Below, one piece after another: positions 36,205 to 43,726 of a DNA stretch of 64,000 nucleotides; position 1 is the stretch's first letter; every line of letters starts with the position of its first letter. Below the pieces are notes generated by a model. The model had not been told where the DNA came from. It saw only the letters and a program-made list of their open reading frames with translations, and made no database searches. This DNA is from Labilithrix sp. (lineage in GTDB: Bacteria > Myxococcota_A > Polyangia > Polyangiales > Polyangiaceae), in assembly GCA_019637175.1 (NCBI GenBank), contig JAHBWD010000039.1:17524-81523 (forward strand), read 5' to 3'. The translations under genes were made by a program, and so were the position numbers.

Positions 36205-36647
36205 AGCGGCTCTCCTTCGCGCTCGCGCTCATCGCGTGCGGCGTGTTCGCCGCGTGCGCGGAGGGATCTGCGATCGAGGGGATCGGCACGCCGGCGCCCG
36301 AGCAGGCGCTCGAGGGCGCGCCCATGCCTCCGCAGGGCGGAGACGCGGCGACCGAGGCGACGCCGGCCGGAAAGAGCTCCGGCGGCGCGAGCGGATCGTC
36401 TTCGAGCTCGGGCGGCTCGTCGGGCTCGTCGGGCTCGTCGGGCTCGAGCGGCGCCGACTCGGGCGCGTCCGGCTCGAGCTCGTCGAGCTCGTCGAGCTCG
36501 GGCGCGGCGCCAGGCGGCGCCTGCCCCACCGGCGACATCTCGTACTACGCGAAGGCGCTCATCGAGCTGAGCGAGCCCGTACCGCGCGAGTGCCCGTGCA
36601 CCGGTGCGACCTGCTGCTACGCCGGGCTCGTCTGCGTCGACCTCTGA
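36201..36647 (+). CDS. Ser/Gly-rich spacer lipoprotein with Cys-rich tip
   Basis: 148 residues. Signal MKRLSFALALIACGVFAAC (Cys19), then about 80 residues of mostly Ser and Gly in short repeats, then a compact C-terminus with six cysteines (CPTGD, CPCTGATCCYAG, VCVDL). The layout is a lipid anchor, a flexible stalk and a small disulfide head, which looks like a cell-surface display protein. Coupled to the VWA lipoprotein by an ATGA overlap, so the two may act as a pair. Confidence 0.7.
   Translation: MKRLSFALALIACGVFAACAEGSAIEGIGTPAPEQALEGAPMPPQGGDAATEATPAGKSSGGASGSSSSSGGSSGSSGSSGSSGADSGASGSSSSSSSSSGAAPGGACPTGDISYYAKALIELSEPVPRECPCTGATCCYAGLVCVDL
36414..36446 (+). repeat. Tandem 9-bp ggctcgtcg repeat
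   Basis: Three perfect copies (36414-36440) plus a partial one, coding Gly-Ser-Ser in the stalk of the Ser/Gly-rich lipoprotein; the unit keeps frame if copy number changes. Confidence 0.85.
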
Positions 36648-36695
36648 CCCGCGGGGCGCCGACGACACAGCGCGCCGGCCGGCGAGGCTGACTGC

Positions 36696-36721
36696 CTCGA
36701 TCGGCGCGCGCGCCGATCGAG
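36696..36721. promoter_or_regulatory. 26-bp perfect palindrome upstream of the hsp20 promoter
   Basis: The half-site CTCGATCGGCGCG (36696-36708) is followed at once by its exact reverse complement (36709-36721). It lies 30 bases upstream of the -24 element of a sigma54-type promoter, the usual zone for an enhancer-binding-protein site. It is GC-rich, so it could also form a hairpin ending the upstream transcript. I favour a regulator site because of its position. Confidence 0.55.
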
Positions 36722-36750
36722 CGCAGACGGGCGCGAGCGCGTCGAGCGCG

Positions 36751-36766
36751 GGGCACGACGCTTGCT
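36751..36766 (+). promoter_or_regulatory. Sigma54 -24/-12 promoter for hsp20
   Basis: GGGCACGACGCTTGCT matches the consensus TGGCACR-N4-TTGCW at all specified bases except the first, with the correct GG-to-GC spacing. Transcription would begin near 36777, giving a 32-base leader that includes the GAGGAG ribosome site. In Stigmatella aurantiaca, the small heat-shock gene hspA is known to have a -24/-12 promoter, which supports this call. Confidence 0.75.
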
Positions 36767-36808
36767 CGCGCGAGCGCGTCCAGCCGTCCAGCCCAGAGGA
36801 GAACCAAG

Positions 36809-37513
36809 ATGAACGACCTTCTGCGACGCCGTCGCCCCTCCGTGTTCACCATGCAGCACGATGTCGACGACGCGCTCGCCGAGTACGGCTCGCCGCGACG
36901 CTTGCGACACGACATCGAGCGGCTCTTCTCCGAGGATCTCTCGCCCCACGCGATGTGGATGGAGATGGATCGCCTGCTCGAGGAGAGCGACTCGCCGCCG
37001 CCGCTCCGCTGGCGCCTCGCGCGCATGTTCGAGGCGTTCCGCAGCTCGCTCGGCATGTCGGGCCGCGGCATGGGCATGGGAATGACGGGGATGATGCAGA
37101 CGATGCGCGAGACGTTCATGCCCGACATGGAGATGAAGGAGCGCGAGCACGAGATCCTCCTCACGATCGATCTGCCCGGCGTCCACCGCGACGACGTCGA
37201 GATCCGCGTCGACGACGACTACGTGCTCACGATCCGCGGTGAGCGGCGCGACGAGCAGTCGCGTCAGGCGCGCGGCTACGACTACACCGAGCGACGGTAC
37301 GGCTACTTCCTCCGATCGGTCGATCTCCCGCGCAGCGTCGACACGTCGCGCATCGACGCCGATCTCAGGGCCGGCGTCCTCGAGATCCGCGCGCCGAAGC
37401 TCCCCGGCGCCGCCGCCGGAAGGGAGATCCCGCTCACGTCACGCGAGCAGCGGGTGGGCAACGGCGGCCGTGGGGAGGCGCACGAGGGGGCGGGACGTTC
37501 GCCGCTGCGCTGA
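36809..37513 (+). CDS. Small heat-shock protein, Hsp20/alpha-crystallin family
   Basis: 234 residues, longer than the usual 150 because of an extended Met/Arg-rich N-terminus (1-105, with a GRGMGMGMTGMM run). The alpha-crystallin domain (about 108-200) shows EREHEILLTIDLPGVHRDDVEIRVDDDYVLTIRGER, then FLRSVDLPRSVDTSRIDADLRAGVLEIRAPK. The expected C-terminal I-x-I/V-like contact (EIPL) follows. It should hold unfolding proteins as an ATP-independent chaperone, and sHsps of this kind are associated with stress and spore formation in myxobacteria. Preceded by an excellent ribosome site and a sigma54-type promoter with an upstream palindrome. Confidence 0.92.
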   Translation: MNDLLRRRRPSVFTMQHDVDDALAEYGSPRRLRHDIERLFSEDLSPHAMWMEMDRLLEESDSPPPLRWRLARMFEAFRSSLGMSGRGMGMGMTGMMQTMRETFMPDMEMKEREHEILLTIDLPGVHRDDVEIRVDDDYVLTIRGERRDEQSRQARGYDYTERRYGYFLRSVDLPRSVDTSRIDADLRAGVLEIRAPKLPGAAAGREIPLTSREQRVGNGGRGEAHEGAGRSPLR

Positions 37514-37527
37514 CGCCGCCGAACGAT

Positions 37528-37558
37528 GCACGCGCCGCGCTCGCGGGCCGGCGCGTGC
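37528..37558. terminator. Strong 10-bp hairpin between convergent genes
   Basis: GCACGCGCCG (37528-37537) and its perfect reverse complement CGGCGCGTGC (37549-37558) with an 11-base loop, sitting between the hsp20 stop and the convergent zinc-ribbon gene. There is no T-run, so it may be a barrier or RNA-stabilising hairpin rather than a standard terminator; it would work in both directions. Confidence 0.5.
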
Positions 37559-37560
37559 GT

Positions 37561-37923
37561 TCAGTTCGCGTCGAGCGCCTTCGGCGAGCGCGGCACGAGC
37601 ATCTGCCCCGACAGGCCAGGCCACGCGATGAGGAGATCGACCGCGTTGCGGATCAGGCCGCCCTTGAGGCAGTGGCCGCGGCCCGGCCACGGCGAGCTCT
37701 CCTGCCCCGGGCTCACGATGACGAGGCGCTGGCAGCGCATCTTGCACGTGTAAACGGTGTCGAGGCCCTCGAGCGCGATCGTCGCTTCGCGCAGCGTCTG
37801 CGTCGCGCTGCACTGCGGGCACGTCACGCGGACGTACTCGTCGGTGATCGGCCCGCGCTCTTTCGCGACCGAGCGCATCACGTCTTCCACGCGGATCATG
37901 CGTGCCATCGGGGCTTCCCTCAT
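37561..37923 (-). CDS. Small zinc-ribbon-like protein
   Basis: 120 residues; starts with the ATG overlapping the upstream stop (ATGA), with another Met at 37908. VTCPQCSATQTL (33-44) and YTCKMRCQRLVIV (58-70) give a four-cysteine zinc-ribbon-like pair. The C-terminus (GRGHCLKGGLIRNAVDLLIAW) has one more Cys and an amphipathic helix. Probably a small cytoplasmic metal- or nucleic-acid-binding protein. The coupling to the poly-Lys lipoprotein gene is tight, but the link in function is unclear. Confidence 0.6.
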   Translation of the reverse strand: MREAPMARMIRVEDVMRSVAKERGPITDEYVRVTCPQCSATQTLREATIALEGLDTVYTCKMRCQRLVIVSPGQESSPWPGRGHCLKGGLIRNAVDLLIAWPGLSGQMLVPRSPKALDAN

Positions 37924-38846
37924 TGGACGGCCGAGATCGAGCCGCGCGCCGTGCAGGTGCTCACGCCCTTGCACGAGCCGCTCACGATCTGCTCCGAATA
38001 CGAGTAGGAGAGGTTCGGCGGTGTACCGGTGATCGTCTGCACCGAACGAACGGTCACGGTGCATCCCCCCGAGGTGAACGGAAAGTTGGCCGAATGCGTC
38101 AGCGCGATCTTCGTTTTGTCGGCCGAGCCGGTGAAGAGCTGCGAGCCGAACGCCGCGCGCGCGGTGCCCCCGGCGCAGGGGAAGACGAGCGCGGCGGTGT
38201 TGCCACGCACCTTCTCGTTGAAGCTGCACCCCGCGCTCGACGGCGAGAACGACGTCGACCGCAGCGTGAGGCGGCACGTGCCGGTGTCGTTCTGCGCCGT
38301 GTTCGTCGGCGTCGCGGCGACCGTGTTCGCCGGCGTCGCCGTGGGCTTCGCCGTGGCGGCCACGGTGGCGACGGCGGTCGGCGTCGGCGTCGCGCCCGGC
38401 AGCGTCGCGGTCGCGGAGAACGCTTCGTCGGGGATCCATCCGGCCCACTTCGTGCCGACCTGCGAGCCGACGCGATCGAACGTGACGAGCGTGTAGCCCG
38501 ATCGCGCAGCGAACTTGGTGACCAGCTTGTCCGGATCGACGAGACCGATGGCGTCGCCGCCCTCGTTCGGCGCCGTCCGCACGGTGGTGAGCTGTCGGAC
38601 GAAGCCGGGCTCGGCGAAGATCTTCCGCTCGTCGGCGAAGCGGATCACCTGCGCTTTGTTCACCGCCGTGAAGTCGCTCGCGGTGGGATCCGACGAGGTG
38701 TCCGTCGTCGGGTCCTCGTTCTTCTTCTTCTTCTTCTTGAGGATCCCGCAGCCCGACGTCGCCACCGCGAGAGCGACCAGCGCGACGGTGCTGCCGAGGA
38801 AGAGACTTCCTTGTCCGCGGGATCTCATCGACGGCCATAATCTCAT
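37920..38846 (-). CDS. Lipoprotein with poly-Lys after the anchor, SH3-like middle and Cys-containing C-terminal domain
   Basis: 308 residues from the ATG at 38846 (another at 38828), preceded by a purine-rich GGGGGGAAGG. The lipoprotein signal ends ATSGC (Cys33), followed at once by GILKKKKKK, an unusual basic collar next to the membrane. Residues about 85-150 resemble a bacterial SH3-type fold (GYTLVTFDRVGSQVG, WAGWIPDEAF). A Thr/Pro/Ala spacer and a C-terminal domain with three disulfide-capable pairs follow. No enzyme motif. Divergent from the small lipoprotein gene across 58 bases. Confidence 0.7.
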   Translation of the reverse strand: MRLWPSMRSRGQGSLFLGSTVALVALAVATSGCGILKKKKKKNEDPTTDTSSDPTASDFTAVNKAQVIRFADERKIFAEPGFVRQLTTVRTAPNEGGDAIGLVDPDKLVTKFAARSGYTLVTFDRVGSQVGTKWAGWIPDEAFSATATLPGATPTPTAVATVAATAKPTATPANTVAATPTNTAQNDTGTCRLTLRSTSFSPSSAGCSFNEKVRGNTAALVFPCAGGTARAAFGSQLFTGSADKTKIALTHSANFPFTSGGCTVTVRSVQTITGTPPNLSYSYSEQIVSGSCKGVSTCTARGSISAVQ

Positions 38847-38904
38847 CCTTCCCCCCCGGAACAAAGCGCTCGACAGGCGGGCTCCGCACCGTGACGATGG
38901 ACGC

Positions 38905-39330
38905 GTGCGACGCGGATTCCTTTGTGCTTTCTGTCTCTTGGCGACGGCGGCGACCGCCTGCAAGCCCCCGCCACCGGTGACCACCGCGAGCGGCGAGCAG
39001 GTCGAGCGCATCACGCTCCAGGAGCGCTTCGCGCTCTCGACCGACGTCAAAGGAGAGCGCCTCGACGGCGAGCGCCTCCGCAAGGGCCTCCCGATCATGG
39101 AGCGCACCGGCGCTTTCTCCGTCGAGGGCGACTACGCCACGAGCGGCGTCGTCGACAAGTCGACGCTGACGGTCACGATCACGTTCGCCGGAGGGCGCGA
39201 GCACCGCGCGGCTCTCGCGAACTGCGCCGAGCCGAAGATCTGCGCCTTCGTGAGCGAGGCGATCAAGGAGAAGCTCCTCGAGCGAGAGCCCGCCGTGTGC
39301 AAGAGCGAGAAGGTCTGCGCGAAGAAGTAG
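38905..39330 (+). CDS. Small lipoprotein, unknown
   Basis: 141 residues from the GTG at 38905, chosen because it gives a short lipoprotein signal (VRRGFLCAFCLLATAATAC, Cys19). The mature part (about 30-141) is mostly alpha/beta with KSTLTVTITFAGG near the middle and three cysteines at the C-terminus (CAEPKICAF, VCKSEKVCAKK). No match to a family I know. Its promoter faces the poly-Lys lipoprotein gene, and it ends 4 bases before the convergent oxidoreductase. Confidence 0.65.
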   Translation: MRRGFLCAFCLLATAATACKPPPPVTTASGEQVERITLQERFALSTDVKGERLDGERLRKGLPIMERTGAFSVEGDYATSGVVDKSTLTVTITFAGGREHRAALANCAEPKICAFVSEAIKEKLLEREPAVCKSEKVCAKK

Positions 39331-39334
39331 CCGC

Positions 39335-40003
39335 TCACGGCTCCGCGGCCGAGAGCTCGGGATACGAGAGCACCGCTTCGCCGCTCGCGCCTCCGTCGAT
39401 CGCGCGGATCATGGCGGCCGCGACGCGGCGAGCCTCGATCGGGCGATACTTGCCGAGGCCGCCGATCATCGCCCAGCCGAACGCGCTCGCGACCGCGATG
39501 CCCGCGCGCTCGCCGAAGCGCTCTTGCTCGCGCTCGCCGACGAGGAAGCTCGGTCGCGCGAGGATCAATGTTTCGAAGCCGAGGTCGCGAACGTCACGCT
39601 CCGTCTCGCCTTTGACCCGGAGATAGAACGTGGACGCACCGGCGTCGGCGCCGACGCTGGAGACGAGCGCGAGGCGTTTCGCGCCCGCCGCGCGGGCCGC
39701 GCGGGCCGAGGCGACGACGTAGTCGTGATCGACGCGCCGGAATCGCTCCTGGCTCCCGGCGATCTTGATCGTCGTCCCGAGGCAAACGAAGACGTCGTCG
39801 ACCTCGCCGACGGAGGCGTCGAGCTCGGCGCTCTCGACGAGCGCGTCGAAGTCGGTGACGTGCTCTTCGAGGCGCGCGCTCTTCTTGCCGAGCGAGCGCC
39901 GCACGAGGACGGCGACGCGCCGGTCGTCGCGCGCGAGGAGCTGATCGACGACGTGACCTCCGACGAGCCCGGTGGCGCCGACGACGAGAGCGGTTCGCGA
40001 CAT
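39335..40003 (-). CDS. NAD(P)-binding Rossmann protein, HTATIP2/atypical SDR-like
   Basis: 222 residues. N-terminal nucleotide-binding motif ALVVGATGLVGGHV (4-17, GxTGxxG) and the atypical-SDR pattern FVCLGTTIKIAGSQERFRRVDHDYV plus RLALVSSVGADAGASTFYLRVKGETE (Ser/Tyr-x3-Lys active site). This matches the oxidoreductase group that includes human HTATIP2/TIP30-like and bacterial NAD-dependent epimerase relatives. Substrate unknown; cytoplasmic. Lies 36 bases downstream of the PatB-type aminotransferase gene on the same strand. Confidence 0.85.
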   Translation of the reverse strand: MSRTALVVGATGLVGGHVVDQLLARDDRRVAVLVRRSLGKKSARLEEHVTDFDALVESAELDASVGEVDDVFVCLGTTIKIAGSQERFRRVDHDYVVASARAARAAGAKRLALVSSVGADAGASTFYLRVKGETERDVRDLGFETLILARPSFLVGEREQERFGERAGIAVASAFGWAMIGGLGKYRPIEARRVAAAMIRAIDGGASGEAVLSYPELSAAEP

Positions 40004-40039
40004 GCGCGCAAGATAGCAAGATTGCGTACGGGCGGCGCC

Positions 40040-41200
40040 TCAGCGAATCGACGCCGCCATTCGACGGATCGCCTCCTCGAGGAGCGCGCGCGTCGTTCCG
40101 AGGTTGAGCCGGGCGTGACCCTCGCCGCCGCGCCCGAACGGCGGGCCGGGAGAGAGCGCGACGCGGCCGCGATCGAGGAACACCTTCGCCGGATCGTCGC
40201 CCAGGCCGAGCGCGCGGCAGTCGAGCCACGCGAGGTAGCTCGCCTGCGGCGCGACATGGCGCACGCCGGGCAGCGACGCGGCGAGCAGCTCGGCGAGGAG
40301 CGCGCGATTTCGTTCGAGGATCGCGAGCACCGACGCGCGCCACTCCGCGGCCGCGCCGAACGCGGCGCGCGTCGCGATCACGCCGAGGTGGCCGGCGTGA
40401 TACGGCGTCTCGACGGGGAGCCTCGCGAGGACGGCGCGAGGCTCGTCGGCGCACGCGATCATCATCGCGGCCTTGAGGCCCGCGAGGTTGAAGGTCTTCG
40501 ACGCCGACGTGAGCACGATCGATCTCCGCGCCGCCGCGGACGACACCGTCGGAAACGGGGCGTGCCGAGCGCCGGAGAGCGTGAGCGGCGCGTGGATCTC
40601 GTCGGCGAGCACGAGCACGTCGTGGCGATCGGCGAGCTCGGCGATCGCGCGCAGCGTCTCGACCGGGACGACGAAGCCCGTCGGGTTCTGCGGCGAGCAC
40701 AAGAGGTGCGCGCGCGCGCCCCGCGCATACGCGCGCTCGATGGCGTCGAGATCGGGCGCGTAGACGCCTCCCTCGCTCCTCGCGAGCGGCGCCTCGACGA
40801 CGACGCGGCCGAGCGCGCGGATCGTCGAGGCGAACGGCATGTACACGGGAGGCTCGATCACGACGCCGTCGCCCGGCGCGGTCGCGACGCGCAAGATCTC
40901 CGAGATGCCCGTGACGACGTCGCAGACGACGTGGACGTCGCGCGGCGCGACCTCCCATCCCCACTCGCGCTTCGCCCACGGCGCGAACGCGCCGCCGAGG
41001 CCTTCGGGATCGGCGTAGCCGAGATCGTGTCGCTCGATCGCCTCGTGGAGCGCCTCTTGGATCGGACGCGCGACCGGATAGTCCATCTCGGCGACCCACG
41101 CGGGCAGGACGTCGTCGGGATAGAGCTTCCACTTCGCGCTCCGCCTCGCGCGGAGCTCCGCCTCGGTCACGTCGTCGAAGGGATGCGCCGATCGCGTCAT
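40040..41200 (-). CDS. PatB/MalY-type PLP-dependent aminotransferase (C-S lyase)
   Basis: 386 residues from the ATG at 41200. Fold type I PLP enzyme: LPAWVAEMDYPVA (family WVADMDF), CSPQNPTG (about 185-192), VLADEIHAPLTL (the PLP-ring Asp) and the Schiff-base Lys in TSASKTFNLAGLKAA (about 225-239). The WVAEMD and SKTFNLAGLK motifs are diagnostic of the MalY/PatB group, which cleaves cystathionine or cysteine conjugates and can also repress or signal. Cytoplasmic. Likely cotranscribed with the Rossmann protein. Divergent from the next lipoprotein across 28 bases. Confidence 0.9.
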   Translation of the reverse strand: MTRSAHPFDDVTEAELRARRSAKWKLYPDDVLPAWVAEMDYPVARPIQEALHEAIERHDLGYADPEGLGGAFAPWAKREWGWEVAPRDVHVVCDVVTGISEILRVATAPGDGVVIEPPVYMPFASTIRALGRVVVEAPLARSEGGVYAPDLDAIERAYARGARAHLLCSPQNPTGFVVPVETLRAIAELADRHDVLVLADEIHAPLTLSGARHAPFPTVSSAAARRSIVLTSASKTFNLAGLKAAMMIACADEPRAVLARLPVETPYHAGHLGVIATRAAFGAAAEWRASVLAILERNRALLAELLAASLPGVRHVAPQASYLAWLDCRALGLGDDPAKVFLDRGRVALSPGPPFGRGGEGHARLNLGTTRALLEEAIRRMAASIR

Positions 41201-41228
41201 TGGAGCGCACGATGCTACCCTCCGGCGC

Positions 41229-42314
41229 ATGCGAGCGGGCCTGTCGTCGACGATCTTTCTCTTCGCTTGCGCGAGCTACGCGTGCGCGGGCGCCAAGGCG
41301 CCCGAGCCGAGCCTCACGCTCATGGACCGAACGACGGCGGGCGCGAACCGCTGCGTCGTCACGAAGAGCCACACGCGCCCCTTCGTCATCGAGTGGGACG
41401 CGACCGATCTCTCGATGTTCGAGGCGAAGGCGGCGCACGACACCGTCTTCGTCCGCTACGAGGGCTGTCACCTCACGGTGCTCGACTGCTCCGACGCGTC
41501 GCTGCGGGGCAAGCTCGGCGCGTACCGGCCGCCGGAGTGGACGAGCGGCGGCGTCGAGGGCTTCGACATGTCGACCGAGCAGGAGCTCTACGCGCAGCTT
41601 CCCCTCGGTGCGGCGTCGCTCTCGGGCAGGCTCGACGCGGGCGAAGCGCTCCGCCTGCGATACTTCGTGAGCGGCGTCTCCATCGCGACGCGCGACGCGA
41701 TCCATCGCGGCGAGCTGCCCGCGCGCTGCACGAGCGCCACGCACTTCGTCGAGGCCTACAACCTCGGCGCGTTCGAGCTCGCGTCGCGATCGCGCACGCA
41801 AGCGGGCATGAGCGCCAGCGTCGGCGGCTTCGGCGCCGGCGCGCGCGACGGCAAGGATCTCGCGGTCCTCAAGCGCGGCGGTGAGCTCGACGCGTGCCGC
41901 GACGAGGCCTCGCGCGCGACGAAGCGCTGTCAGGTGCCGATCCGGATCACGCTGCGCGCGATCGACGACGGCGACGCGCCTCCCGCGCCTGCGCCGCGAC
42001 CTTCGGGCGGCGACAAGATGACCGCGCTCCTCGAGGCCGGCGGCATCCGCAACGCCGCGATGCGCAAGCTCCAAGACGGCGACGGCGCCGGATGCCTGCG
42101 CGATCTCGAGCGCGCCGCGGAGATCGATCCCGATCCCGAGCACGTCGAGATCGTCGCGCAGCTCCACGGCCAGTGCACGATGAAGGCCGGCAAGTGCGAC
42201 GCCGGCAAGGAGCTGTTGCGCGCGTACTACCGCCGCCTGTGGGGCAAGGCGTCGACGCCCGACGCGGTCGAGGCGACGGTCAAGAGCCAGGCGCAGGCGC
42301 ACTGCCCGCGGTGA
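41229..42314 (+). CDS. Lipoprotein of unknown function with TPR-like C-terminus
   Basis: 361 residues. Signal MRAGLSSTIFLFACASYAC (Cys19). The mature N-terminal domain (about 35-235) has several cysteines (VRYEGCHLTVLDCSD, ARCTSATHF) and a beta-rich pattern. The last 90 residues form helical repeats (AAMRKLQDGDGAGCLRDLERAAEIDPDPEHVEIVAQLHGQC) resembling a TPR unit. This domain combination recurs in myxobacteria, but I know no assigned role. Possibly an envelope adaptor that binds a partner. Confidence 0.65.
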   Translation: MRAGLSSTIFLFACASYACAGAKAPEPSLTLMDRTTAGANRCVVTKSHTRPFVIEWDATDLSMFEAKAAHDTVFVRYEGCHLTVLDCSDASLRGKLGAYRPPEWTSGGVEGFDMSTEQELYAQLPLGAASLSGRLDAGEALRLRYFVSGVSIATRDAIHRGELPARCTSATHFVEAYNLGAFELASRSRTQAGMSASVGGFGAGARDGKDLAVLKRGGELDACRDEASRATKRCQVPIRITLRAIDDGDAPPAPAPRPSGGDKMTALLEAGGIRNAAMRKLQDGDGAGCLRDLERAAEIDPDPEHVEIVAQLHGQCTMKAGKCDAGKELLRAYYRRLWGKASTPDAVEATVKSQAQAHCPR

Positions 42315-42324
42315 CCGACCCGCT

Positions 42325-43665
42325 TCAGCGGTTCATCACGGCGAGCGTGCCGATGCACATCTCGTCGGCGGTGCCTTCGCCGTAGGTCACGAGGCGCGGC
42401 GGCTGCCGCTTGCCGTCGACGAAGGGCTGGCCCTCGACGGAGTTGTCCCACTCGCACGTCACCTTGACGCGCTCGCCGACCTTCGCCTCGATCGGATCCT
42501 TGAAGCGATAGATGCCCTGCCAGTGGAAGTTCCACTTCGGGATGTGCAAGAGGCACTGCGAGCTCCCGTCGACGTGCACGAGATCCATGCGGAACGATTT
42601 TCCGAGCAAGTGCTGGTGCGCCCACGCCGCGTAGATCAAGCCTTCCTTGACCTGACCGAGGTTCGCCGCTTGCGCGTTGCTCACGATGTCGCCCATGACG
42701 TCGCGCACGATCCGCTTTTCGCCCGGCGGCAGCGTGATCGTCCAGTCGCCCAGGATGAGCGAGCCCGGGATCTCGCTGACGATCTGCGGCGACTGCCACG
42801 CGATGATCGACGATCGATCGCTGCCGCGCCCGTTGGCGAAGTTGTAGTGGATCTGCACGACCATCGGCCAGTTGGGTACGAGCCAGCCGCCGAGGCCGGG
42901 GCGCGGCGGCGCGACCGCGGTCATGCCCGGCACCCAGAAGCCCGCGGCGACCGCCTGCGAGACGCCGACGCCGCCGAAGCACGAGTAGCCGGGGCGCGGA
43001 TCGTCGGCGTCGAGCTTGCGGAGCGCGCCTGCGCCCTCGGGAGGAACGACGTAGACGGTCGCGTGGTGCACCATGCGCGCGTTGCCCGGCTGGACGCCGA
43101 CGGCGCTGACGCCGAGCGGCGCGGGCAGGCCGTGCTCGATGACGAAGCATCGGTAGTCGTCGTCGCCCGACGAAGGCGCGTCGTAGGTGAACGGGTTCTC
43201 GAACGTGTGCGTCGGCGCGCCGAGCACGCCGTAGGGTGACGGCGGCTCGCGCACCGGCTTGGGATCGCCGAGCGCCGCGCCGGTGTCGACCCAGCGCTTG
43301 ACGAGATCGCGCTCGGCCTGAGGCATCACGCGCGGATCGTCGATCGGAGGACAGCCGTCTTCCGCCGTCGCCGGCATCGGCGGCATCTGTCCGTCGGCCA
43401 CGGCCGCGGCGATCCACTTCGCCTTCGGGATCACGTCGTCGGCGGTGACGAGAGAGAAGGGCGCGAGGTTGTTCGGCTGATGGCAGCGCGTGCAACGCTC
43501 GTGGAGGATGGGCTCGATCTCGCCGAAATAGGTCGGCGCCGCCCCGTTCGCGCCGGGGGGCGCGGACCCCGGCGGAGGCGACGGGGCGGAGCTGCCCGAG
43601 CAGGCGACGAGGCACGCAGCGACGGCGGCGACGGCGGCAAAGAGAACGAAAGCAAGGCGTTTCAT
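42325..43665 (-). CDS. Lipoprotein with cytochrome c-type heme site and copper-monooxygenase-like domain
   Basis: 446 residues from the ATG at 43665. Lipoprotein signal with a Cys at 22 (LVAC) or 18. A mono-heme motif CTRCH (58-62) and a following Met-rich helix (DGQMPPMP) give a c-type cytochrome domain at about 45-140. The rest resembles copper type II ascorbate-dependent monooxygenases (PHM/DBM-like): MVHHATVYVVP, VQIHYNF, WAHQHLLGK and ADEMCIGTL supply His and Met copper ligands. A fused heme-copper redox protein at the outer surface could hydroxylate a substrate or pass electrons to one. The substrate is unknown, and the pairing is inferred. Confidence 0.75.
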   Translation of the reverse strand: MKRLAFVLFAAVAAVAACLVACSGSSAPSPPPGSAPPGANGAAPTYFGEIEPILHERCTRCHQPNNLAPFSLVTADDVIPKAKWIAAAVADGQMPPMPATAEDGCPPIDDPRVMPQAERDLVKRWVDTGAALGDPKPVREPPSPYGVLGAPTHTFENPFTYDAPSSGDDDYRCFVIEHGLPAPLGVSAVGVQPGNARMVHHATVYVVPPEGAGALRKLDADDPRPGYSCFGGVGVSQAVAAGFWVPGMTAVAPPRPGLGGWLVPNWPMVVQIHYNFANGRGSDRSSIIAWQSPQIVSEIPGSLILGDWTITLPPGEKRIVRDVMGDIVSNAQAANLGQVKEGLIYAAWAHQHLLGKSFRMDLVHVDGSSQCLLHIPKWNFHWQGIYRFKDPIEAKVGERVKVTCEWDNSVEGQPFVDGKRQPPRLVTYGEGTADEMCIGTLAVMNR

Positions 43666-43726
43666 GGGGCGTTCTCGGTTGAGTGGAGGCAGGCCCCCGA
43701 CATTATGAGACCGCACCGCCGTTGAG

